Position numbers and translations under genes: made by a program. Shown here piece after piece: positions 16,756-25,375 of a stretch of 64,000 nucleotides of DNA. The DNA comes from Candidatus Avelusimicrobium gallinaceum. Lineage in GTDB: Bacteria > Elusimicrobiota > Elusimicrobia > Elusimicrobiales > Elusimicrobiaceae. The notes beneath the pieces are model-generated. The model ran no database searches, was not told the DNA's origin, and saw only the letters and a program-made list of their open reading frames with translations. Position 1 is the stretch's first letter; each line of letters starts with the position of its first letter. The stretch lies in NCBI GenBank assembly GCA_944324965.1, contig CALUYH010000008.1, positions 1 to 64,000 on the forward strand, written 5' to 3'.

Positions 16756-18393
16756 TTAGCGACCTCCTTCCGTGCCGCAGGAAAGCACAAAGTTGGTTTC
16801 CTGCCCCGTGGCGGACTTTTTGCTGTCCATGGACCCGGCGGAAGAAGTCGTCCCCCCGCCCGCAGCGCCGGCCACATTGATATACCGAATCGCGGCGGTC
16901 CCGTTGCAGAGTTTGCTGAACGTCGGCATTTTGTCCAAGGCGTCTTTAAACTGGTTGCCCAGGGCTAAATCCGCCCGGCCGTCTTTCCCTGTTTTAATGG
17001 AACCTTCTATCGTCAGCGTGCGGGAATCCGGCCCTTTGGAAGGGAAGGAATCCTTAAACTCAAATTTATTAATCCACATTTCCTGCGGAATGGTGTCCAC
17101 TACTTCCACCAACAGCGGGGTCAGTAGTTCCCCGTTATTGAGCGCCATTTCCAGGTTGCTGTTTTGCGTTTTCATTTTATTCAAATTATTTTGAATTTCA
17201 GTGGCGGTTAAGCCTTCAAAATCCGCAATGGTTTGCGTGTTGGTGGCTTTGGTGTCGGCCAATTCGCCCGCTTTGCTCTGCACGCCGAACCACCCCTTTA
17301 CAATCAGCAACAAGAGGAGAATCATTAACACCACGGCCACTTTCCAGGCGGTCAGGCTGGCGTTGTATTCGTACTCGCTTAAGCGGTTGCCTTTGGTGAA
17401 ATCCAAGTCGGGCGTTTTATGGTCGTAGAATTTGATGCTGGCACCGATGGCGGCAATTTCCCCCACCGATTTGGTTTCTATGCCATACACTTCCCGCAAG
17501 TCCCATTTGCGGACGGGCTTTTTGGAATCGGCTTCCAGCGCGGGCACCCATTGTTCAATATCGTGCCCGACGATGACCGCTTCCTCAAACGGGTCTTTTT
17601 CCAGCTGCTTGGCAATAAATTCCGTGCAGTTGGTGATTTCAAAGCGGCGGCGTTCCGCCGGCAGCGAACCGGAAATTTCCACATCGCGCAGCAGAACGGG
17701 AGCGTTTTCGTTCAAAAACACGAAGCTGGCCAAATCTTTGCCGAAGAACGAATAAATGCGCCCGCCGTTGCCGATGGCTTCTTTATCGCTGTCGTTAAAC
17801 GCGCGGCCCAGCGACAGGCTGGACGGTTCCACCGACACCAATTCCAACCCCACCGATTTGAGCCCTTTTTCCAATCGCTCAATAATCAGTTTGGTGGTCA
17901 TGGCAAACACCACGCCCAAACGTTTTTGCTTGGTGGCGGCGGTTTCAAATTCGTACACGTGGTAAGCGTATTCGGCCTTTTCAAACGGGAAATGAATGTA
18001 TTTGCGCGCCTGAAGAGGGATGGAGCTTTTCCACATTTTGCGTTCAATGGCGGCCGGAATAACGAAGTGGCGCAACAGGCAGAAAGCCGGCGCCAAACTG
18101 ACCACCACTTTGTTGGTTTTCCATTTCTTTTTGGAAGTCACTTTACCCAACGATTCCAACCAGTTGTCCATAGAAAAGAACGTTTCGTTTAAATCTAAGG
18201 GTTTTAAAAGTGATTTATCTACGGAATTAATCGGCACGCGCACCAGCGATTCCAACACGGTTCCGCTGTCTTTTTTGGAGCTTTGCGCCACATAAATTTC
18301 ATCAATGCCGATATACAGCCCCAGGCAATCCGGGTGGGCATTCATGTTTTTGCCGATTAACGAGGTAGATAAAGATTCAGAAAAGCTGCTCAT
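16756..18393 (-). CDS. PilM-PilN fusion protein
   Basis: A 545-aa chimera starting at ATG 18393 after GAGG. Residues about 15-345 are an actin-like PilM: CLGLYIGIDEIYVAQ at the phosphate-1 position, LLRHFVIPA, PLQARKYIHFPFE, SVEPSSLSLGRA and VGEIAAIGASI near the end. A single TM follows (VVLMILLLLLIVKGWF, about 355-372), then a PilN-like periplasmic part with coiled coil (ATEIQNNLNKMKTQN) and domain PLLVEVVDTIPQEMWINKF. In proteobacteria PilM binds the cytoplasmic tail of separate PilN; here both are one chain. It supplies the cytoplasm-to-periplasm link of the alignment complex. Confidence 0.85.
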   Translation of the reverse strand: MSSFSESLSTSLIGKNMNAHPDCLGLYIGIDEIYVAQSSKKDSGTVLESLVRVPINSVDKSLLKPLDLNETFFSMDNWLESLGKVTSKKKWKTNKVVVSLAPAFCLLRHFVIPAAIERKMWKSSIPLQARKYIHFPFEKAEYAYHVYEFETAATKQKRLGVVFAMTTKLIIERLEKGLKSVGLELVSVEPSSLSLGRAFNDSDKEAIGNGGRIYSFFGKDLASFVFLNENAPVLLRDVEISGSLPAERRRFEITNCTEFIAKQLEKDPFEEAVIVGHDIEQWVPALEADSKKPVRKWDLREVYGIETKSVGEIAAIGASIKFYDHKTPDLDFTKGNRLSEYEYNASLTAWKVAVVLMILLLLLIVKGWFGVQSKAGELADTKATNTQTIADFEGLTATEIQNNLNKMKTQNSNLEMALNNGELLTPLLVEVVDTIPQEMWINKFEFKDSFPSKGPDSRTLTIEGSIKTGKDGRADLALGNQFKDALDKMPTFSKLCNGTAAIRYINVAGAAGGGTTSSAGSMDSKKSATGQETNFVLSCGTEGGR

Positions 18394-18405
18394 ATACACC
18401 TCGGA

Positions 18406-20382
18406 TTAATTGCCGTATTGTTCGTACGGCATATCATAGGGATTGTTCACGGGCATTTCGGCCGGAGCGGCGGAAGTGGTCGTGGTTCCCTGCGGCGCGG
18501 TATACGCTTGCTGCGCCGGCGCGTAGGCTTGGTCCGCGGCGGAAACCGTACCCGTGGTTGCATTGGTTACGGTATCCGGCGTAGCGTACGGATTGGCCGG
18601 CATGGCGTACGGATCGGTCGTGCCGGTGGACGGCATAGCGTACGGGTCGGTGGTAGCGGCCGCCGGCATGGCATACGGATCGGCCGTGCTGGCAGCAGCA
18701 GGTTCCGCGGCCACGGCTTTCATCGTGCGGCCCGGTTTGGTCCACAAGCGGGAGGCTTTATAATTGCAGTTGGGGCACAGTTCGTCGGCAGCCGCTTGCT
18801 GGCAGGCACTCGTATTGCAGGAAGTGGAAGCCGAAGAAGCGGCTTTCTGTTCCGAGCATTTTACAATAATGCGGCGGCGCAACGTTTGTTTCTGGCCTTT
18901 CAAATCGGTCGCGGTCAGCACCACGGTGTATTTACCGCAGGGCAGTTCCGGCCCGATGATGCCTTTGCGCCCGTTCCATAAAATCTGGTGATAAACCGGC
19001 GTGAAGCCTTCCAGCTGGCGTACCACATAGTATTGTCCGTCGCGTCCGTGTTGCACCACTTGCAACATCCAGTTATCAATGGGGTTGACCGTTTCCAGTA
19101 CGGAGAAGTCAATGGCATACGCTTCGCCCAAGGCGCGGTCAATGGCGTGGCATTGCGGCACAATTGCCATGCTCAAGAGCGGGGCTTTTTCGTTGCCTTC
19201 GTTCTTTTCCATTTGGGTGGGCAACTGGGCCGTGTAGTCAAACACGATAGACAGGCCGTTGAGGTTGGCAAAGCGGGCAGGCGGTTCCTGGTCCACCAGG
19301 CCCATATTATAGTGGAGTTTCCCTTGCGAAATACCGCGATTGACAAAGTAGGAGTTGAGCGCCATCGCCTGGCGGATGCCGGACAGGGTTACATCGTCGG
19401 TATACGAACCGGGAGGCAGGATGATGTAGGCGGCGTTTTGCGTAAGCGCCATCAAGTCGTAAATATCATCCAGCACGGTTAAACCTTCGGGGCGGAATTT
19501 GTTGCCTTGGAACAGCACGTCGGCATCCATATCCAACGCGTCGGGCAGGCCGTCGCGGAAGTACAGATGAATGCCTTTGACCGCCGAGATTTTGTCAATG
19601 GCGGAGGCCATCATGCTTTCCAATTTCTGGCTGGTGTAAATATCGCGCGCCTGGATGGCTTCGGGAGAAGTTAAATCCGTAAACGTGGAAGAGCTGGTAG
19701 AGCTCATCATATCGTCTTGATGGGCCGCATCCAATACCGCCTGATTTTGGGCGTTAATCGCCTGCAAATCCGCCTGTTCGGTGCCGGGCAGACCGTTGGC
19801 GGCCTGCGTGACGGTGGCAGCTTCCAAAGCGGCTTCATTGACATCCGCAGCACGCTGCGCCGTCTGTTCCGCATTGTCGTAAGCGGCCAAGCGGTTGGCT
19901 TCAATGCGTTCGGTCAAGGCTTGCTGTTCGGCTTGCACTTTGGCCAAGGCGTCGTTTTTGGCGGCCGCGGCTTTGGCGGCGGCTTCATCCTGGGCGGCCT
20001 GGGCTTGCGCAGCCAATTCGGCGGCTTGCGCCTCGGCCTGCGCTTGGGCGGCACGCACGGAAGCGTCCGTCACGTCTTCCAGGCTTTTTACTTCGCCTTC
20101 TTTAAAATTAATATCCACTTCCACCGGGGTTTGAATCCCGCCGATGCGGTTGTGGATTAATTCCACGTATTTATTGGCTTCGGCCACTTGATCTCTATCA
20201 CCCGAAACCATTACGTCAATGAAGCAATCCATAGCTTCATCGTTTTTATTCTGTTCGTAAAACGCGATACCTCTGGCCAACTGTTTGGCCGCAGAGGCGG
20301 CGAAAACGAAGCTTCCGCTCGTCAGAGAAAAGCAGAAAAGAGCAACTAACAAATATCTCCAGATTTTATTCATTTTTGTCAT
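18406..20382 (-). CDS. OmpA-like/FlgD-like exported protein heading the T4P operon
   Basis: A 658-aa exported protein. After a signal peptide (ending VFA-AS near 29) come a short TPR-like stretch (GIAFYEQNKNDEAMDCF), an Ala/Gln-rich coiled coil (about 105-215), a degenerate OmpA-type domain (about 285-375: ADVLFQGNKFRPEG...LSGIRQAMALNSYFVNRGIS), and an FlgD/Ig-like fold (ILWNGRKGIIGPELPCGKYTVVL). Then follow a Cys cluster (CNTSACQ, CPNCN) and repeated TDPYAMP units. OmpA-like domains usually bind peptidoglycan, so a role in anchoring the pilus complex to the wall, comparable to FimV or TsaP, is plausible but inferred. First gene after the operon promoter. Confidence 0.7.
   Translation of the reverse strand: MTKMNKIWRYLLVALFCFSLTSGSFVFAASAAKQLARGIAFYEQNKNDEAMDCFIDVMVSGDRDQVAEANKYVELIHNRIGGIQTPVEVDINFKEGEVKSLEDVTDASVRAAQAQAEAQAAELAAQAQAAQDEAAAKAAAAKNDALAKVQAEQQALTERIEANRLAAYDNAEQTAQRAADVNEAALEAATVTQAANGLPGTEQADLQAINAQNQAVLDAAHQDDMMSSTSSSTFTDLTSPEAIQARDIYTSQKLESMMASAIDKISAVKGIHLYFRDGLPDALDMDADVLFQGNKFRPEGLTVLDDIYDLMALTQNAAYIILPPGSYTDDVTLSGIRQAMALNSYFVNRGISQGKLHYNMGLVDQEPPARFANLNGLSIVFDYTAQLPTQMEKNEGNEKAPLLSMAIVPQCHAIDRALGEAYAIDFSVLETVNPIDNWMLQVVQHGRDGQYYVVRQLEGFTPVYHQILWNGRKGIIGPELPCGKYTVVLTATDLKGQKQTLRRRIIVKCSEQKAASSASTSCNTSACQQAAADELCPNCNYKASRLWTKPGRTMKAVAAEPAAASTADPYAMPAAATTDPYAMPSTGTTDPYAMPANPYATPDTVTNATTGTVSAADQAYAPAQQAYTAPQGTTTTSAAPAEMPVNNPYDMPYEQYGN
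18560..18700 (-). repeat. In-gene repeats encoding TDPYAMP units
   Basis: Several imperfect copies of a unit encoding (T)DPYAMP(A/S) lie near the 3' end of the gene at 18406-20382. They give a Pro/Tyr/Thr-rich tail that could vary in length by slippage. Confidence 0.7.
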
Positions 20383-20441
20383 TCGGTATTCCTGTCCCTT
20401 GCGATATATCCGTCTATACCCTGCAACACACAGATACTAGA

Positions 20442-20469
20442 ATTATAGCAATTTCGCGCGGTTTGTAAA
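20442..20469 (-). promoter_or_regulatory. Promoter of the T4P operon
   Basis: Minus strand: -35 TTTACA (20464-20469), 16-nt spacer, extended -10 TTGC-TATAAT (hexamer 20442-20447). It lies about 60 nt before the first gene at 20382. This is one of the strongest matches in the window. Confidence 0.75.
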
Positions 20470-20534
20470 GTCACTTTTTTAAAGTTTCTTTTTTCAGGCC
20501 TCCTCTCATCCAGAATTTTGCCTTCAAAACGATG

Positions 20535-23162
20535 TTATTTCGCGTGGAATTTTTTCTCCAGCGCCTCCAGGCGTGCCGTCGCAAGCGCGTTCTGCGGGTA
20601 GTAGAACAACGCATCCTGCAGGCACTGCTTGGCTTTTTGGACGTCTTCGGCTTTATAATACAGTGTGGAAAGCGCCAAATTGGCCCACAAATCGTCGGGG
20701 TATTCTTTCAATACGCTTTCCAGCACTTCTTCGGCCTTGATGTCGTTGCCCGCCAGCGAAAGCACGCGCGCCAGCAAAATGCGGCCGTTGGTATCGTCGG
20801 GGTATTTTTTGATGTAAGCCTCAATGTTGGTGCGCAGGCGGTGCTGGTAATAGGGCGACATTTGGTTAAATTTGTTGGCCTTATCCTGGTAGCGCTGCAA
20901 CAGCTGCGCCTGGGCGATGATTTCGGGCCGGTCCGCAGTGCCCGCCGGATACAGCGCCGTCAGGCGTTTTAAAAGTTCTTTGTCCAGCGTGTCCACGGTC
21001 AGCCCGCGCTTGTAGGTATTCTTGGCGTATTCCGTATCGCCGAGTTTTTGGTAAATTTCCCCCGCCAGGCGCCACAAGTTCGTTTCGTACGGGAACAGCG
21101 TCAGCCCGCGCTCCATCAGCGCCAGGGCGGATTCGTCGGCATAAATGACGTCTTCGTACAACAGTTGCGAAAGCATTTCGTACGCTTGCAAATGGTACGG
21201 GTGCAGGCGCAGGTTATCCATTAAATAATGCACGGCTTTTTTGTTGTCGTGCACGCCGATGGCGGCCAGCGCGGCGTGGAAGTAGACTTCTTCGTAATAA
21301 GACGCGGCGGAAATGGTTTTTTCAAACGCGGCGAGGGCTTGCTCGTACTTGCCCTGCGCCAATAACACGTTGCCCAGGCGGAAGCCGGCCTCGGTATTGG
21401 CGGGATAGAGCGCAAGCGCTTCGGAGAGGTTTTGCACGGCGGCATCGTAGCGTTTTTCGGCGATGTCCTTCTGGCCCAAAAAGGAGCGGTATTCACTCGT
21501 AAGCCATAACCCCTGCCACACCAAAATCACCGCGCTCAAGGCCACCACCATCAGCGCAACCGTTTTGGTCACGGGGTTGGCCGTAATGGTGACGCGGCCT
21601 TCTTCCTTCCCTACGCCGCTGACTTCGGCCCCGACGATCCACCAAAAGATAAACGCCGGCACCACCGCGTGCAGGGAAATGTTGAACATATTGTCCACCA
21701 ACATCCCCAAAATACCGCAGAACAGCGCCTGCAAAAGTTGTTTTTTATCGCCTTCTTTTTTATGGGCGGCAAAATCGCGCACTTCCAAAAACAGCACCAT
21801 AAACATAAACACAAACAGCCCCACGCCCACAATGCCCCCCTGGGCCAGCTGAAAAAAGAGCTCGTTGTGCGGCGCGTGGGTAATGGTTTTGAGTTCGCGC
21901 AAATTCGGGTAGCGCAGCAGCGTTTTGGGCTGGTTCTGCTCAAACGCCATTTGGAAGTTGCCAAGCCCGCTGCCCAGCACCGGGCGTTCCAAAAAGATTT
22001 CTTTGGATACGTCCCACATAAACAAACGCTGGTGCAACGATTGGAAAATTTTATCCCGGCCCACTTTCAGCGTGATGTTGGAAGGCGTCACCTGGGCAAG
22101 TTCCGCCGCGCGCTTGGCCACGGGGCTGGGCTGGTCGGTTCCGTCCACATACACGGACCCCCACCCCACGCCGACAGCCAATACCAGCAGCAGGAACACT
22201 CTGCCTTTGCGCTTCCAAATAAGCGCCCGCAGCGTGCCGAACATCCACATCATCACCAGGCCGCAGGCCGCCCCCAGCCAGCACGAACGCGCCAGCCCGA
22301 ACGACAAAAACAGCACATACACCAATACCAACAGCCCGTAGACGAGCAAATCTTTCTTGCTGTCGGTGCGCATAAAATACACCCACAGCGCCGGCATCAG
22401 CATCACCACGGCCGACGACAAGAAGTTCGGGTTGCCGAAGGTGGAAAACGCCTTGGTGGCAAATTGGTTGATTTCAAACGGCCACAAAAATTCCAGCCCC
22501 AGCGCCTGCATCACCCCGTAGCAGCACGCCAAAAATACGGCGATAAACATCAGCACCAAAATGTTTTCCTGCGTCAGCTTTTTAAGCACCCGCACGCCCA
22601 GCCATACGCCCACCGCCCACAGCAAAAGGCCGTACCAATCAAACATTTGCGCAAACACATTGTCCGACGATACATTGGTCTTCAGCATCGGCAGCAAAAA
22701 CCACATGGCTCCCCACGCCAAAAAGAGCAAAATATAGTTGGTTTTGCTTTCAATCGTGCCGGAAAAAACCACGTTTTTGCTGATGATGTACGCCCCCAAG
22801 GACACAATCAACAACAGCGACCCGTAGTTCAACAGCCCGTAAAACATCGTTTGCCGCAATACCTGCGACGAGGACGATACCGCCGACAGCCACCCCATCA
22901 CGCAGGCAATCACATACACAAAAAAGGCCAAATCAAAAAACGTTTTCGTAAAATCAATGTCGTGCGAGCGCAAAAATTTGACGGCCAGCGTGCCGTAAAT
23001 CAACGCAACCAACACATACAATAGCGTATTTTGCACAAAAAACGGATTGGCGGTTAAATCGGTAAAAAACACGAGCGGCACGACGAGAAAACACATCGCC
23101 AGCAGCACGCGCACAATTTTCATATAGACGGTTTCTTTGGCGGCTTTGGTTAAATTAAGCAT
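20535..23162 (-). CDS. O-antigen ligase / PglL-type oligosaccharyltransferase-like protein with TPRs
   Basis: An 875-aa polytopic membrane protein. The first about 510 residues hold roughly 12-14 hydrophobic spans. Wzy_C-type landmarks are STFGNPNFLSS, LARSCWLGA, LGSGLGNFQMAF and THAPHNELFFQLAQGGIVG, the last with the conserved His region before a TM. Residues about 550-870 are TPRs (NLSEALALYPANTEAGFRLG, RGLTLFPYETNLWRLAGEIY). The family joins lipid-linked glycans to LPS or to protein Ser/Thr. Lying directly upstream of the T4P operon on the same strand, it is a candidate pilin glycosyltransferase (inference). A paralogue lies at 58334. AGGAA precedes the start, and TACAAT on the minus strand (23190-23195) is a possible -10. 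Confidence 0.8.
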   Translation of the reverse strand: MLNLTKAAKETVYMKIVRVLLAMCFLVVPLVFFTDLTANPFFVQNTLLYVLVALIYGTLAVKFLRSHDIDFTKTFFDLAFFVYVIACVMGWLSAVSSSSQVLRQTMFYGLLNYGSLLLIVSLGAYIISKNVVFSGTIESKTNYILLFLAWGAMWFLLPMLKTNVSSDNVFAQMFDWYGLLLWAVGVWLGVRVLKKLTQENILVLMFIAVFLACCYGVMQALGLEFLWPFEINQFATKAFSTFGNPNFLSSAVVMLMPALWVYFMRTDSKKDLLVYGLLVLVYVLFLSFGLARSCWLGAACGLVMMWMFGTLRALIWKRKGRVFLLLVLAVGVGWGSVYVDGTDQPSPVAKRAAELAQVTPSNITLKVGRDKIFQSLHQRLFMWDVSKEIFLERPVLGSGLGNFQMAFEQNQPKTLLRYPNLRELKTITHAPHNELFFQLAQGGIVGVGLFVFMFMVLFLEVRDFAAHKKEGDKKQLLQALFCGILGMLVDNMFNISLHAVVPAFIFWWIVGAEVSGVGKEEGRVTITANPVTKTVALMVVALSAVILVWQGLWLTSEYRSFLGQKDIAEKRYDAAVQNLSEALALYPANTEAGFRLGNVLLAQGKYEQALAAFEKTISAASYYEEVYFHAALAAIGVHDNKKAVHYLMDNLRLHPYHLQAYEMLSQLLYEDVIYADESALALMERGLTLFPYETNLWRLAGEIYQKLGDTEYAKNTYKRGLTVDTLDKELLKRLTALYPAGTADRPEIIAQAQLLQRYQDKANKFNQMSPYYQHRLRTNIEAYIKKYPDDTNGRILLARVLSLAGNDIKAEEVLESVLKEYPDDLWANLALSTLYYKAEDVQKAKQCLQDALFYYPQNALATARLEALEKKFHAK

Positions 23163-23341
23163 AAAATTTCCTGTGGTAGAATTGGTTATATTGTAGTTTT
23201 TTCGGGCGGATTAGGAAAGGGGGCCCGTGCCGGGACGCTCTTTCTTCGCCCGCCAGCACGGCCCGCTGGGCCGCTCTATTTGCCCTTACGCGGCGACCCT
23301 TTCCCCGCACGCCACCTTATTATAGAAATACGGCTAAAATT

Positions 23342-23356
23342 TGCTATCATATGTAT
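23342..23356 (+). promoter_or_regulatory. Extended -10 placed for a leaderless kdsA transcript
   Basis: TG-C-TATCAT (23342-23350) is followed by exactly 6 nt and then ATG 23357. No Shine-Dalgarno sequence is present. Transcription starting 7 nt after the -10 would begin at the A of ATG. Confidence 0.6.
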
Positions 23357-24184
23357 ATGCAAAAAACCATTAAAATCGGCCCTTACAAAATTTCCAACAA
23401 TCTGCCCCTGGCGTTTATGGCGGGCACCTGCGTCATTGAAAGCGAAAAGCATTACATTGACACAGCCAAAAAACTCAAAACCATTTTAGCCAAAACCAAA
23501 CACCCTTTTATTCTGAAAGCCTCGTTTGACAAAGCCAACCGCACCTCGGTAGACGCATACCGCGGGCCGGGGCTGGCCAAGGGGCTGGACATTTTGGCCA
23601 AGGCCAAAGCCGTCACGGGGCTGCCGCTGGTGGTGGACGTGCACGAACCCTGGCAGGCCGAAGACGTGGCCCAAGTGGCCGACATTTTGCAAATTCCCGC
23701 TTTCCTGTGCCGCCAAACCGATTTGGTGCTGGCCTGCGCCGACACGGGCCGCGCCGTGAACGTAAAAAAAGGCCAGTTTTTGGCCCCGGGCGCGATGGAA
23801 CAGGTAATTAAAAAAATTGAATCGCGCGGGAACCACAACATTTTGCTTACGGAACGCGGCGCCTGCTTCGGCTACGGCGATTTGGTGGTGGATATGCGCT
23901 CGCTGGAGATTATGAAACAGTTTGGCTATCCCGTGATTTTTGACGCGACCCACTCCGTCCAAAAACCCGGTGCGCTGGGCACGGCTACCGGCGGCAACCG
24001 CCGTTTGGCCCCCGTGCTGGCCAAAGCAGCCACGGCCCTGGGCATTGCGGGCGTATTTTTTGAAGCCCACCCGGACCCGGACCACGCCCTTTCCGACGGG
24101 CCCAACTCGCTGGATTTAAAAATGGCGGCCCAAATGGCACGCGAACTGTGCGCCATTGACCAAGTGGTAAAAAAATTTAAATAA
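23357..24184 (+). CDS. kdsA: 3-deoxy-8-phosphooctulonate (KDO-8-P) synthase
   Basis: About 275 aa; condenses PEP and arabinose-5-phosphate to KDO-8-P for lipid A-core synthesis. Motifs include FMAGTCVIESE, LKASFDKANRTS, GPGLAKGLDIL, DVHEPWQ, LCRQTDL, KKGQFLAPGAM, TERGACFGYGDLVVDMRS, DATHSVQKPG and FEAHPDPDHALSDGPNS. Cys in AGTC places it with the metal-dependent class (as in Aquifex), where metal-independent enzymes have Asn. ATG 23357 is preferred over 23351 because of the -10 spacing. First gene of a tightly packed LPS operon; the stop overlaps the next start by one base. Confidence 0.95.
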   Translation: MQKTIKIGPYKISNNLPLAFMAGTCVIESEKHYIDTAKKLKTILAKTKHPFILKASFDKANRTSVDAYRGPGLAKGLDILAKAKAVTGLPLVVDVHEPWQAEDVAQVADILQIPAFLCRQTDLVLACADTGRAVNVKKGQFLAPGAMEQVIKKIESRGNHNILLTERGACFGYGDLVVDMRSLEIMKQFGYPVIFDATHSVQKPGALGTATGGNRRLAPVLAKAATALGIAGVFFEAHPDPDHALSDGPNSLDLKMAAQMARELCAIDQVVKKFK

Positions 24185-24366
24185 TGACAATACCCCCCGC
24201 CTGGAAACCCACCCTTTTGTGGCACGCCAAAGTGTTTGGCGCGTTGCTGGTGGTGTGCACGGCGGCGTATTTTGCGCTTGCGTACCTGACGGACCGTCTG
24301 CCCGCCCCGTACCAAAAACGCCAGCCCGCGCCGGAAGCGGCCCCGTGGCTGCACGCAAACAGGTAA
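24184..24366 (+). CDS. Small single-TM membrane protein in LPS operon
   Basis: A 60-aa protein whose ATG overlaps the kdsA stop (TAATG), so it is translationally coupled. One hydrophobic helix (FGALLVVCTAAYFALAYL, about 17-34) is followed by a Pro-rich tail. It sits between kdsA and kdsD, near where kdsC would be in some genomes, but it is not a phosphatase. No family recognised. Coupling and the following kdsD within 5 bp support a real gene. Confidence 0.6.
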   Translation: MTIPPAWKPTLLWHAKVFGALLVVCTAAYFALAYLTDRLPAPYQKRQPAPEAAPWLHANR

Positions 24367-24370
24367 AGAT

Positions 24371-25375
24371 ATGACGAATGCACAAACCTATTCCAAAGAA
24401 TCTATCAAAAAAATCGCCCGCCGCGTGCTGGAAATTGAGCACGAAGCGCTGGAGCTGAGCAAAAAAAGCATTGACGACAATTTCCTAAAAGCGGTGGACG
24501 TCATCGCCAAGACCAAAGGCCGCGTGGTGGTGCTGGGCATCGGCAAAAGCGGCATCATCGGGCGGAAAATTTCCGCCACGCTGGCTTCCACGGGCACGCC
24601 GTCCTTTTTTGTGCACCCGGTGGAAGCCCTCCACGGCGACTTGGGCATGATTACCCCCGGCGACGTGATTTTGGCCATTTCGTTTTCTGGTCAGACGGAA
24701 GAAATCAACAAAATTCTCCCCTCGCTGGAACGCCGCAAATTAACCGTAATTTCCATGACGGGGCACGATAAATCCAAACTGGCGCTGATGTCGGACATTC
24801 ACATCACCATCCACATTGAGCGCGAAGCCTGCCCCTACAACCTGGCTCCCACCGCCTCCACCACCGCCACCTTGGCCGTGGGCGACGCGCTGGCCATTTG
24901 CCTGATGAAAATCAAACATTTTGAAAAGCGCGACTTTGCCGTCTTTCACCCCGGCGGTTCGCTGGGCAAACTGCTCACCCAGCAGGTAAAAGACGTGATG
25001 CGCAAAGGCAAAAACAACCCCACCGTGCATGCGGACGCCTCGGTGCAGGACGCGCTGTTGGTGATGACCAAAACCGGCGCCGCCGGTGCCACCAGCATTG
25101 TGGACAAAAAAGGCCACCTGCTCGGGTATTTTACGGACGGCGATTTGCGCCGCATCCTGCAAAAAGGAACGGACGTGTTAAACAAAAACATCACCGAAGT
25201 GATGACCAAAAATCCGCACCACATTTTGGACACCCGCCCGGCCATAGACGCGGCCAAAATGATTCACGCCACCCACGTGGACAACCTGCCCGTGCTGGAC
25301 AAAACCGGCAAAGTGGTGGGCATTATTGACGAAAAAGATTTAATTGAATTTTTGGCTTTACTGGATAAAAAATGA
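24371..25375 (+). CDS. kdsD: Arabinose-5-phosphate isomerase
   Basis: A 334-aa KpsF/GutQ family enzyme converting ribulose-5-P to arabinose-5-P, the substrate of KdsA. The SIS domain (about 35-170) has VVVLGIGKSGIIGRKISATLASTGTPS, HPVEALHGDLGM, SFSGQTEE and the family motif PTASTTATLAVGDALA followed by FAVFHPGGSLGK. A CBS pair follows (VKDVMRKGKNNPTV and ITEVMTKNPHHILD). Substrate supply with kdsA in one operon makes functional sense. Its stop overlaps lptC by 4 bp (ATGA). Confidence 0.94.
   Translation: MTNAQTYSKESIKKIARRVLEIEHEALELSKKSIDDNFLKAVDVIAKTKGRVVVLGIGKSGIIGRKISATLASTGTPSFFVHPVEALHGDLGMITPGDVILAISFSGQTEEINKILPSLERRKLTVISMTGHDKSKLALMSDIHITIHIEREACPYNLAPTASTTATLAVGDALAICLMKIKHFEKRDFAVFHPGGSLGKLLTQQVKDVMRKGKNNPTVHADASVQDALLVMTKTGAAGATSIVDKKGHLLGYFTDGDLRRILQKGTDVLNKNITEVMTKNPHHILDTRPAIDAAKMIHATHVDNLPVLDKTGKVVGIIDEKDLIEFLALLDKK

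Noticed and set aside
21669-23024. 451-aa plus-strand ORF opposite the first ligase gene
   Set aside because: Extreme His/Gln/Arg content typical of antisense to hydrophobic coding sequence; no start site.
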